From Tetrahymena elliotti 4EA (Eukaryota > Ciliophora > Oligohymenophorea > Hymenostomatida > Tetrahymenidae), in NCBI GenBank assembly GCA_000231825.2, contig JH720309.1, positions 627,350 through 691,349 of the forward strand: DNA of 64,000 bases. The letters are read 5' to 3'. Both the position numbers and the translations under genes were made by a program. The notes beneath the pieces are model-generated. The model ran no database searches. It saw only the letters and a list, made by a program, of their open reading frames with translations, and had not been told where the DNA came from. Within the stretch, counting starts at the first letter, position 1. Each line of letters starts with the position of its first letter. Below, piece after piece: positions 1 through 11,904 of the stretch.

Positions 1-918
1 AAAGGAAATTATGAATAATATAGCAACAATATAAATAACACAACATCTAATTCATAGAATTTATCTGCAATTGCTAATAATATGCTTCATAGTCCAATCA
101 TAAATCACTTCTCAAATTTAAAATAAAATAAAAAAGAATCCAGTGTTTCAGATCATGAAACTTTACAGCCCCCAAGTAAAAAATATTCTTAAAGCAAGCC
201 AATGTTTTCAGATCAATCAACCTACCCATTTTCTAACAACGGTTAATAAAACTAAATGAATCAAAATGGCTTTGATTAGCTTAATGATTCATATTAAAAT
301 TCTTCTTATCTCTAATAATCTGCAAATGATATTAGCTACAAAAAAACCTTAATAAATCCTCCCCCATATCAGAAGAATGTACCTGATAACCTGGATTAAA
401 GCTCACTGGCTCATGATAATTGTAATTTATTTTTTTTATTAATAAGTTAAAATTTATAAATTATAATTTAATATAACTTAGATGACTAACAAAATAGAAG
501 TGTAAATAGTTCTTTATCCTCTTTTAAGCTTGATAATAACATGAAAGAGGTGCTATAAAAAGATAGACTATTTTTCTAAAAAATGTTTGAAGGAGAGGAT
601 TAATTTTCTTAATAAAAATTTGACAACACTTTCACTTCTTACCATTAATCTAATAATAACTATGGAAATATATTAAATAATAAATCTCAAACTAAAATGT
701 AAATGGGAGATTATATTTATAACAATAGCAATAATAAAATGAAAGATGATTCCGTTTTAGAACATAACCAAAGAAACCCAACTCATTTCTCATAATTACA
801 ATAAAAAATGGACTACAATCAATCCACTAATGACTATCAATTTGGTGATGATGACATTAATAATGGAAGTACCATGATGGACAAAAGACTTTGCAATTTC
901 TTTGCAGAGTAATCATGA
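1..918 (+). CDS. Q/N-rich protein, 3' part only
   Basis: The last 285 residues of a gene that begins before the window. The frame starts at base 1. Exon 1 runs to 421, a GT-AG intron occupies 422-481, and the second exon ends at TGA 916-918. TAA and TAG occur dozens of times in frame and are read as Gln. The protein is rich in Gln, Asn and Ser with no Cys cluster, membrane segment or catalytic motif that I can see. It ends in a short charged stretch, DDDINNGSTMMDKRLCNFF. The total of 858 nt is exactly 286 codons, which supports the intron call. I do not recognise the family. The low-complexity composition resembles intrinsically disordered ciliate regulatory or RNA-binding proteins, but that is only a compositional impression. 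Confidence 0.75.
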
Positions 919-1922
919 TCTTTCACATTTATTTATAATAACTAAAATATATTAAAAAACTTTGAAATCAATAAAAATTTCAAAAGATTTTAAAATAATT
1001 ATCTTAGAAAATATTAATTTATTGATTTAAAAAAAATATAACTACTAACTTAAGAAATTTATAACTTTAGTGATTTAAATTATAATTTATAAATTTCAAT
1101 TAAAATAATAATTCTTTAAAAATGTTATCTTTATGTAATAATTATCAAGTTTATATATTTTTCTTTCTAAAAATAAATCAATGAGGTTTTTGGTTTTTTA
1201 AAAAACATTAGTATTTTACTTTCGAAACATTAATGTTGATTGAAAACATTTTTCAAAAATAATTGATGAAATTAATTTTTTCATTAGATTTATTTTTTGA
1301 GTTAATTTTAACATTTGTTTGAATAATATTTGAGTTTTTTATTCATATTTTAACTGAACAAATGATTTAAATAAATTATAATAGAAAATAAATAATTTTC
1401 AAATTTTTCAAAAATTTCTTTCTTTCATCATTCTTTTAACGAAGAAAAAAAAATAATTTTTCATTTAAAAAAATAGAATTTATTTGGTTTTATGTGGGTT
1501 TATTTAACAGCTTTATAATATTGTTTAAAGATTTGTTTGAATTATCAAAATAGAATATTTTGAATATCAATAAATATAATTTAAATGAATATGAATTATG
1601 AATGATCAAGTAAGATGAGATAATTTGTTATATCAATATCTCATAATTGAATGAATAAATATACCAAACTGAAAAATCTTTTGTTTGCAAGAATAATAAC
1701 TTTTCAAAATTGAATTTAGTGATAAAAAGAAAATTATTTAAAATTAAATATAGTGATTGATAATAAATTAGCTTATAAATTAATTAATCAATCAATTTCA
1801 TACATTTTTAGTAAAATCATTAAATTCAAAAAACTAATAAAAGAAGATTAAACTGAATCTTATAGTTTGTAACAACTAAAATTTAGCTAGCATAATACTT
1901 ACTAGAGTCACTTCATTAGCAA
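919..1922. other. intergenic, AT-rich
   Basis: About 1 kb of very AT-rich DNA between two co-directional genes. TGA is frequent in all frames and I see no exon-like segment, RNA gene or repeat. Confidence 0.6.
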
Positions 1923-4900
1923 ATGGATAAAATCGTAGAGGAAAATCAATTCCTCAATAATTTTCTTAAGCAATTTAAAGGAAAGAATTAAAAAGAAATA
2001 CTAGATTCATTATTAGTGATTGGAGCTGATTAGATCATTTCTAATTTTAAGTTTTCACAAAACCTTCAAGATGATATTGTTAAAACATCAAGTAAATTTT
2101 TAGATTATCAAATATGTTTGTTTCTTAATGATATTTTAGTTGAAAATAAATATTTGCATTATTTATTTGAGTCTTAAACATTTTTTCAGAAAAAATATAA
2201 AGTTATTTTGTTTAAGGAGAGTCAGCTTAGTTGAAAAATGAAATTGAAACTCTAAGACAAGAGCTAATTAAGCTGAATTAAAAGTTTGAAGGTAAATAGG
2301 AAAAGCATGTATCAGTTCCTATAAAGCAAGAATTTTCTCCTCCCACAAAAATATAATTTTCAAGCCAATCATCAAATAAATCTGAATCAAGAATGTAAGG
2401 AGTAAAAAAGATACCTTTTAAAGAAAAGAACTAATCAACTATATAAAAGCTGTATTAAGAACCTTAGGAAAACTTTATTAAATAAAATTGTAATTTCAAT
2501 TTATAAATCCTTTAAAACCTTATTAAAATACTCTATGATAATAAAGAAAAGAGATTCGTTAGGAGTTCATCCTTGAGCGAAGTAAATACAAGTGGATCTA
2601 AAAGCAAAAAGCAATAGCAATAAGTAACCTTGAAAGTGACTGAGGTTATTCCTGATATTCCAAAACCAGTGAAATACACTCCTAAATATCATCATTTGAA
2701 TGATGAATAAGTGTAAATTTTTTCAATAAATAACCTTTGATTTAAAATAAAATGATTTTCCCATCTTTATTTCACAATTTGTTGAGTGTTTAGAATTTCA
2801 TTTGAAATTTAAAATGTTAAAATTTAAATAGGAAAAGCAATTTTGAGCATTACAAGGAGTTAGTCAACATAGAAAACGACAAAAATTTAGGAAACAGATA
2901 GAAAAGTTAACAAAGATAATATAGTTCAGACAATCATTTCTAGCAATAAAAATATTCACAAAAGAAACAAGAATAAAATAAAATTCATAACTTCCCAAAT
3001 TAGAATAATCATGAAGGATATTAATAATATAATCAATAATACAGTAATAATTTAAACCACTAAGAAGCTGAAAATGTCAGTAATTTTAGCAAAGGGTAAA
3101 GTTAAAATTCATTTGAAACTCTTAACTAAAATAAGATAAGCCATAGTAACCTTCCATAATATCAATCTAATTAAGATTAAAATAAATTTAATTTTAACAT
3201 TTAAAATCAATTTGGTATTTAAGGATAAATTTCTCCTAAATTTAATGATGCAATTGCAAATTTTCATACAAATTAGGTTTCTTCAAGAAATGATTAGCAT
3301 TCATTCAATCAAAATGACCATAATAGTTTAAATAATTACAGCAAAAATAATAATCATGAATAACAAACCTTTGAATAGCATTCTTTAAATAAAAACAAGA
3401 TTGACAATCCTTAAAGAGCTAAGAATAGAAGCAATTAAAGTTTGCATGGAAGAAGCAAAGGGTCAAGTAACATGAGCCCTTAATTAAAGAAAGCTAATTA
3501 GAAATCAATGAGCTAAAATGGTTCAAGAAAAATATATTATGACCCTCGTAAAATGAAAAAAGGAGATATCTTCAATCCTATTAATTCAAAGAAAGAATAG
3601 CTGAATGTGCAGAGAGCATAAAGCAAGATTAAGGGAGACATTTAAGAGCGCAAACAAACTTAGAAACAATTTGGTAGAAAATATGATGATGTAGAAGTTT
3701 ATGTTAATCAACCAGCTGGTTTCACTGAATAGGAAAGTTAATTGGTCAATAACAACAATTCAAGGATGAATAATTCATATCAAAATAACAATAATAATTA
3801 CTATAATTAAAATTTTTAGGGATCTCAATACAACTTACAGTCATAGTAATAGCATATTTCTTCATCTTAAAATTAATCATAGTAACAGTAACAAATATAC
3901 GATATCAATGAAGATAGTGCTTAATTTGAAGATAGACCAAGATAAATTAACAACTACAGCCTTGCTAGTGCAAATAATACCTTTTTAAATAAATCTCGTA
4001 GCTATACTGCAACAACAGCTGCTACTGGAGATATTCGCTAGTCTTAAAACCTTTATTCTTAAAACTTTTATGGAGCAAAGCAGTAAAACAGTTTTAAGAA
4101 TAATTACAATGACATGAGTGATTATCAGAATAGAAATTCATAAAATGGTTCAGCATCAAAGTAATTTCACTAAGAATCTACTGGTTCATTTGCCATGAAT
4201 GAAAATCATAATCATCATCTTAGATATCCAGAAGAACAGGTAGAAGTTTCTCCTCAAAAAATAAATTCATTATATGATCCAAAAATAGCTTCCTAAAATT
4301 AAAGTTACACCAAAAATTAAGTTCCTCATCAATACTAATAAATGTAAAGATATTATGATGGTGATGAGAGTGATATAATTGTTCATGATGATGGTTAAAC
4401 ACAAAACACATTTATCCAAGATAGCGCAAATCGCTAGAGTATGAGCTCAAGATTCGTTGGAAATCAAATAAATAATATCAATAGCAACAACAATAATAAT
4501 AATTAATAATAATCTTAACATAATTAGACAGTGAATGATAGCATTAATAATAGAAGTTAATTTAATTATTAGAATCTAAACCAACATTTAACGCAACATT
4601 ACATTAGATCCAACAATTAATCAATTAATGGACAACATCCATACATGCACGGATCTTCAGCTTATGGTTAAAATCAATTAGTTAATAATGAAAGAAATTC
4701 AAATCGAACTGAAAATAGTTTCCAGGACTAAAGTTCTATTTTGTAAAACCCATTTGCAACAGTTGTTTCATATTAGCCATAAAGGAATGCTTTTAATAAA
4801 TCAAAGAATAACATAAATGGTAGTTTTACTTAAATGAATCCTACTTAAAACTATTAAGATAATTCTGGGTTTATTAATACAAGCAATAATTATATATAAA

Positions 4901-6042
4901 ATCCTTTCAGAGATCATAAGACTTATGATTAGAACAGTTATTTAGGTATAGAAAAGCTTTCAAATTCTCATATTGACAACAACAGACAAAGCATAAATGA
5001 AGAAATAAACAATGGAAACCATTTAAAAGGTGGTATGAGATAAAGTCAAAATATTTATGAATAAAAATACAAAGAATTAGTGTAAAAACAAGACAAAATA
5101 GGAAATTCTTAACAATTGGTTTATTCAGATTAATTATAGTAAACAAAATCAATACCAAATTAATATTAAAATAGAAATAATAATAATAATAATAATAACA
5201 ATTAGTCTTATGATGCATTTAAATTTGGTGGAAATAACTATGGAGATTATAGCTAGAATAATCTTAATAGTTCTAACAATTATATAATACCAAGTCGTCT
5301 ATAAAATTTAAATTCCACTCAGCGCTCAAAATTAACAACTGAACGCTCTCCTGATTAACAAAATTCGTTTAGTAAAAAATCTGAATAGAATATCTCACCT
5401 GATTTAAGCAATCATAATATACGCTAATCAGCTGATCAGAAGACTTACTATTAAGACCCTACATCTTAATCAACTAATAAATAAATTTAAGGTAAAACAC
5501 AACAAAGGGCTGCACCTCATTTTAAAAATTATGAACTCTAAGAGTCAGCTGATAAATATCAAAAAGAATTCAGCAGAAATTTAGAACTAACCAATAACAA
5601 TAATTAATACAACCAATATAAATAGCATGAGACTTTCACTAACCGTCAACAAGAAAATATGTGTGAGTATTCAATCACTTCAAGAGATCCACAATCTCCA
5701 CCATTAAAAATTTAAGTGTCTGGTGAAGGTATTCGAAATTTAAATATTATTCATAATTCCTAAAAAAATTAACCAAGATGAAACTAAATTTACATTTCAT
5801 TTTGATTTAAAAAAGCTAAATCTTCATTGAATTCAATAAATTTTTAACTTCAAAATTAATTTGTTTTCTTAAGCCTGATTAATTTTTTTATTTTTATTTT
5901 AGGTTCAGTAGAGAGCGAAGACTTCTCCCCATTTGAAGTCACTGAATAAAGAAAAATGGTCTTCTAAGACGATAAATTATTTTTCAAGGAAAGCTAATAA
6001 CACTCTTAAAGCAGATCATAAACAACCAGATCAGAATAATGA
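1923..6042 (+). CDS. long Q/N-rich protein with short coiled coil
   Basis: Four exons, 1923-2091, 2190-2712, 2832-5728 and 5903-6042, total 3729 nt and give 1242 residues. The introns are 98, 119 and 174 nt. The start is the first ATG after a long AT-rich upstream region. Residues about 65-95 form a short heptad-like helix (LKNEIETLRQELIKLNQKF), followed by a Ser/Pro-rich linker. From about residue 240 to the end the chain is dominated by Gln, Asn, Ser and Tyr with scattered basic patches (RKMKKGDIFNPINSKK). I see no globular domain, signal peptide or membrane span. Intron 1 was chosen because the uninterrupted frame meets TGA and because the 98-nt GTAAAT...TTTTCAG intron restores the coiled-coil reading. 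Function is unknown. The composition would suit a scaffold or condensate-forming protein, which is inference. Confidence 0.8.
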
Positions 6043-8933
6043 AATCCTTTTTTATCAAAAAAACCTAAAAAAATACATAATTTCATAAAAGAGAAAACAA
6101 TCAATCTAGAATTAATTTAATTTTTCTTAAGAAGATAATTAATCTAAATTTATTTATTTTTAGTAAAAAATTATAATTTTAGAAACCTATTTCACACTCA
6201 TATTTATCATTATGTATATAAATTTGTTTTTGTTTAAAATTATCTACAAATATTATAGAATCACACTTAAAAGGCATTTAAATATCTTAGATTTCCTTTA
6301 CTTATCTTATTAATCCTAATCCTTAATAATTTTAAAACATTTTTAAGTGAGTAAACAGATAAATTGTATATTATTTTTAGCCACTTATAATAAAAGTTTT
6401 CAAAAATTAATAATACGTTTAGGCAAATTATCACATCAGTCAATTATGAAACTTTAATTTAAGTAACATAAATTTCAAAAAATTTCAAATGAATGTTTAA
6501 ACTAGTAAACAACAGAAAACTAAGATTATTAACATATTTAAAATAGGCATTTTATCTCTACAGAACTTGATTTAGAATATATAAAGTGAAAAATATTTAA
6601 TAGTGTAATTTACCTGCTACTTATTGTTTATGAAGATGGAATACTAAGATATTTTACTTGAATTAATAAATGCAAATTATAATAGTAAATAACATATTAT
6701 TCGACTGCTTTCCTATCTCAAGAAATATTAACCTTGTATTAGATAGAGGTCATCTTCTCTTTTATAGGATATTTATTCATTCAATAATTAAAAAAATTAA
6801 AGAGTTTTTAGTAATTTAAACTGACTGCTCTTTTTAACCATAAAATTTAAGAAATTTTATATGAATTTATGAAAAAGATAAATCTAATTAAGAATAAGCA
6901 GTCAGTTAATTTTCAAAAATTTTAGAAGCTAAAAAAGATTACATTCCCAAAAACCGATCATTTTTTAGAGTAATTTATTTCATAATTTTTACTTTTTGAC
7001 CTTTTTTCATGAATTTCCATTCAATTTAAGATATTTTTCAATTCAAACAAAACTAGTAAATTACAATAAATAAGCCCATTTTTGGGTTACAACAATAAAA
7101 TATTTCTAAAAACCAAAAATATTACTGAGATATCTCACCATCTCTGTTTTTTTAACTTTAAAATTCAAATGGACTTTTAAAAAAATAATTCATGCATGAA
7201 TTTCAATACAATTTTACTTAACTATTTAAAGGGTAAATCAATTAAATAACTGTATTCTCTTGTTAAATTTACAAGTGAATAAATACATATTTCCAAAAAT
7301 GAAACTAAAATCAGAGATATGTCAGAATACCTGCTATTTTTAATAAAAAAATCTAAAAAGCTTATAGGTAAAATAACTTACACTTGAATATTCATATGGG
7401 TTTTATGTGTATATATCAAAAGAATTAAAAAGCTAATAATGGATTAAGCAAAGAAACATTATTAGTCCAAAAACTAAAGGCTTCTTTTATGTAATTCTTA
7501 GTCTTTTTTCTAATTACTTTAAATGAGGAAGTATATTTTTTAACTAAATTTCTACTTGAATTACCAATTTAATAGACTTTATTTTAATTTGTGAAGAGCA
7601 ATAATAAATTTTAAGGTTAATTTGATAAAATATAAAATAGTATTGAAGTATTAAAAAATTAAAAGGATTTCTCAAATGATATATCCATGATCGTCTTAAT
7701 AAAATCTTAAAATCACTCATCTTAGTAAGTATTTTTTTTTTTTGTCTAATTTTATCTAATTCTGATAGAAACAGACAAAGTAAAAAGTTGTAAATAATTT
7801 CGAGCTTAAAGAAGGTTTAAGATTAAATTTCTTTTTTTTAAATATGTGATCATCCGATTTAATTAATAAATGCATTTGAGAGAATGTGATTTTACCTTAG
7901 TTTTGTGATAGTAAATGAAATTTAAGACAATTCAGATAAATTAATTCATAAAAGGACAAAGCAGCAAGTAAATAAAATTTAATTATGCTTATATATTTGT
8001 CTAAATCTATAGAATTTTTTTCACATAAAAGCTAAAAAAAAAATCGTAATCATAATTTCTACTTGTTTTAATTTTTTTATTCTGTTTTAAAAAGAATATT
8101 TTACTTTAGAAAAGGCTTTTTTAAATGAAAATAAGAAAAAGGTGAAGTAGGTTTGATTTCTTTTGTGCTTTTAAAAAACTATTTCAAAAGATTTTATGAT
8201 ATTTCATTCATATTTCTATGTATTTTTTGGGATTTTGAAAATTTGTTAGATAGAAACTTCATACTTACAATATGATAAAATATAAATTTTCAGAATTGAG
8301 TCAGCTCATTTTAAACAAGCAAGCAAGTAAAAACAAGTAAAAAATAAATAGATTTTTTTTCAGTGTGTTTGGAATTTTTTTATATGGAAGACATAAATAA
8401 ATATTTAAGGTTATGAAAATTAATCAGGAGATAAACAGGTAAAATAATTTTAACATGATGATTGTATGAATTTTGGAGATTTGAAAATAAATTAATGAAG
8501 TTTTTTTGAAGATATAAATAAGTTTTGGAGTGAGTGAGTGAATGTTAGATAATACGTAAATGTGTAATTAAAATATACGATGAAAATAATAAAGTAAGTA
8601 ATTAGAGCTGTTCATATATTATGTAATAACATTAAATAGAAGTTATCTAAAAACTAATTATATCATTAACTGATTTATTTGTTAATAAATTAATTTGTTT
8701 ATAAAATGAATGACTTTTTCATTCACTACTAAAACTGATATCCATTCATTCATTGGTATATTAATTAATAAACATTTTGGAAATCATGAATTTAAATGAA
8801 ATCTTTTTAAATAGTTAGCAATGATAAAAAAGATAATTAATTAATAAAATAAATAAATAAACATAAAATAAAAATTTGATTGCATAACTAATACCCATAA
8901 TATTAATAATTGTATTAAAACATATCTTTAAAA
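6043..8933. other. gene-poor AT-rich stretch
   Basis: Nearly 2.9 kb with no convincing exon on either strand. It holds one notable inverted repeat (6819-6907) and a short GAGT/GAAT microsatellite near 8530. Confidence 0.55.
6819..6907. repeat. 11-bp perfect inverted repeat
   Basis: AACTGACTGCT at 6819-6829 is the exact reverse complement of AGCAGTCAGTT at 6897-6907, with a 67-nt AT-rich spacer. Five of the 11 positions are G or C in otherwise AT-rich DNA, so chance pairing of A/T runs does not explain it. It could be a small hairpin RNA, a remnant of terminal inverted repeats, or coincidence. Confidence 0.6.
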
Positions 8934-9395
8934 ATGGGATGCACTTAAGCTCGTTCAAATTTATAATATAGAGCATACAACCTACACAGTGCTTATTTGG
9001 ATATAATTGGTTAGTTAAAAATCTGTATTGAAAACTTAGAATCAGCCTTCAACGACCCGAAATTCTCTTGCAATCTCAAAAACTTCTCTGATTATCTACA
9101 AAGTAAACTTGCAAAGACTCAAAATGAAAATGTCCTTAAATAAATTTATGCTGTAATCAATGAAATTAAATCATTGAGATCAAGACTCAATGTGTTATTT
9201 GAAATCAACGAATAACTTGATTCTGAAATGTAATACATCTAAAAAAAGAAAAAATCTTCTTCATGGCATGAACTAGAAGAAAATATTACAATTACAAGAA
9301 ACTCCGCAATTATTCTTTATTAATTCCTTTCAATTCCAGATATTTGCTTTGAAGATGCTAAAACTTTAATACTATCAAACAATTATCTTTGCTGA
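8934..9395 (+). CDS. small helical protein with MGC N-terminus
   Basis: A single-exon gene of 153 residues, ATG 8934 to TGA 9393-9395, with in-frame TAA as Gln (codons such as ACT TAA GCT). It begins MGCTQARSNLQ. Gly-2 followed by Cys-3 is the classic context for N-myristoylation plus palmitoylation, so membrane anchoring is plausible. The body is predicted largely helical, with heptad-like stretches (VINEIKSLRSRLNVLFEINE), a Lys cluster near residue 108 (IQKKKKSSS), and a C-terminal Cys. Codon use is relatively GC-rich compared with the flanks, which suggests a real and perhaps well expressed gene. There is no recognisable domain. Proteins of this shape are sometimes cortical or ciliary membrane components, but nothing in the sequence proves that. 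Confidence 0.8.
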
Positions 9396-11904
9396 AGATC
9401 TTTGATTACATAATCATAAATTTTAAATAGAGAACATCCTCCATTATTAAAATAAAATCAATAAAACTATTTAACACATAATCATCTTCTTTCTTAAACT
9501 TTTCATAACAATCCTTACCCACATTCTTTCTTTCTTTTAAAGAAACCATTAAAAATCAGTAATAAATAAACAAATAAATACACATATAACAATATATAAA
9601 ACTAAATTCTTAAATTTATACAAAATTAACTAAAATTCTTGCTTGGTTCTACCTCTTTTTATTTATTATATACATGTGTTAATAAATATTTATACCTAAG
9701 CAAATTAATAATTTCCCTGTTTACAAAAATTTTCTCATTTCTTCATAAATTTATTTTCACTGTCTAATATTTATAAATATTTTCACAAAATCTATCCAAA
9801 ATCAATCTTTGAACTGATCTAATCAAATGTATATTTAATATTTATTTATTCCTTCTTTCTCCTTTTTAAAATAAAAGGAGAAGCAGGTATTTAGTATTAG
9901 TAAGAGAATAAGTTCTAATATTTTACTAGAGTTAAATACAAAAATATTTTTGGCATTAATCACCTATTTATATTTCTTCATGTATCATATCTATCCATTC
10001 TATTTTTATCTAAAGATAAATATATAGAACACTTAGCAGTCACGTAGTCATATATATTCAAGTAATCATATAAACTACAAGTTTACTCTCTATTTTATCA
10101 AAAATAATAAGTACAAACCCTGTTTATTTGAATCAATAACTTCTAAATCTTAATGTAGTATATTTATGCTTTATCTTAAAAAAAGATAAATATAAAGAGA
10201 TATTAGTAAGCTTATCTGATAAGCTCCAGTGAATTTAATATAAAATCTAATGGAGTAAATATTTTGGGTATGAGTGAACAGATTACTAATTATTTAATTG
10301 GTAAAATACATTTAATTATTCTTATTTCATAAACAAGAGAAAGATGAAGAAGAATAAGTAAAATGATCATTTATCCTTCAGTTTACTATTTCTTTTATTT
10401 AAATCTGATGCGTAAATATTTTTGATATGAATCATTTACTAATATTTTGATTGGTAATTCAAATAGATTGACGTCTTAACTTAAATTATGGTATATTTAT
10501 TATATCCACAAATTAATACATTATTTATTTATCAAACGACTATTTTATATAATGATTTACCACCATTTTACCTCAAAAATCAATTTACATTAAAAAATAC
10601 GTTGAATGAGTGGTTAAATTTAAACAAAATCCTAACAATTAAGTACATTTTTTCATTTTGTAAATTATTTTGCATGAATTTAAAACATTTGTTTTTAATG
10701 ATAAATAACAATCAAAGCCAAATAATACTATCAAACAAACATTTAGAAAAAAATTCACTTAGTCTGATAAAATGTTTGGTTTTTGATTAAAAAAATATGC
10801 AAATTTCTTCAAATCTAATTTATAAGAAAACAAAAATATTTATCAATAGAAATAAACAAAATTTGACTTTAAAATTTGTCTTTTTTCTTTTTTAATGCTC
10901 ATGAAAAAAAAGACAAAAATAAATCAAAATAGTGATCATTAAAAATTCTTATTTAAAATTAACTCTTTTAAGTGATAATTTTGTTTAAATTATTTATTCT
11001 TCAATTATTTAATAAAAAATCAATAATCCTCAAAACTACTACCAATCCATCAAAATTTTATTTATTTGTAAATTATTCAGTTTCTAATTGACTGAGTAAA
11101 TATTTTAAAAAATGCCTTAAATTGATAAAACTTCTAATTCAATCCTAAAGTATTTTCTTTTGATTTTTAAATCTTTTTGTAACTAAATAGTTACATCAAA
11201 TCTTATCTTATTTGATCAATTAAAATATGAAAAAAACACCATAAAATGTTATGATATCAAATTATTTTATAAAAATAGAATAATTTTTATCCATTTTAAA
11301 TTTTATAAATGAAATTTTAATTAAAAAAATTATTTACATGAATAAACTAATTTCATAACAATTCTATCACCATAAAGATTAGTTTTCAGAATAAAAAAGC
11401 TATCTAACAAATAATTACCTTTTATTAAAGTAATCTAAATATTATTAAGAGCTAAAAGCAAACTTCTTATTAAAATCCTATCATATTTAACTCGTAAATT
11501 AATAAAATAAATTAATTTATATATTAGATGGATATTACATTTATATAGCTTCTTTTTAAAATATTAAAATTTAATAACTTTTAGCTTATTAAAAATAAAA
11601 AGTTGTATTTAAAATTTGATAAAAAGGTTGAGTCAAGAAATTAGGTATATTTTATATAAACTTCTAAACTAATAATATTTAAATAATTTATAATTAATAG
11701 CATTCTTTAGTAAACTGTATATGTGTATTTGAATTAAATAATTTACTTATTGAAATAAAATTGAAATTGTTGTAACTAAGGTTGTTTGAATCAAAATTTA
11801 TGCTAACTAGGCCGCATATGTGAATTAATAGTAAAACTAAAGTAGAAGTAAAAAATTTGTATAATTAAATTTCTAAGAGCAAATAATTTCAAGAGTATTT
11901 GAAA
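9396..11904. other. intergenic, no gene seen
   Basis: A 2.5-kb AT-rich interval. The 3' flank of the MGC gene is C-rich and G-poor to about 9800. The rest contains only random open stretches without an exon-like composition. Confidence 0.5.

Noticed and set aside
4573..4590. AAACCAACA, resembling the start of the Tetrahymena chromosome breakage sequence
   Set aside because: The 15-base signal diverges after AAACCAAC, and the site lies inside a coding exon.
4907..5218. Open frame of about 100 codons on the minus strand
   Set aside because: It is the antisense of the Q/N-rich gene. AAT/TAA-rich codons on the plus strand automatically give Leu/Ile/Tyr-rich open frames opposite.
10488..10790. 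100-codon open frame free of all three standard stops
   Set aside because: Composition is the same as surrounding intergenic DNA. Gln codons TAA/TAG, frequent in the real genes here, are absent, and no exon structure is visible.
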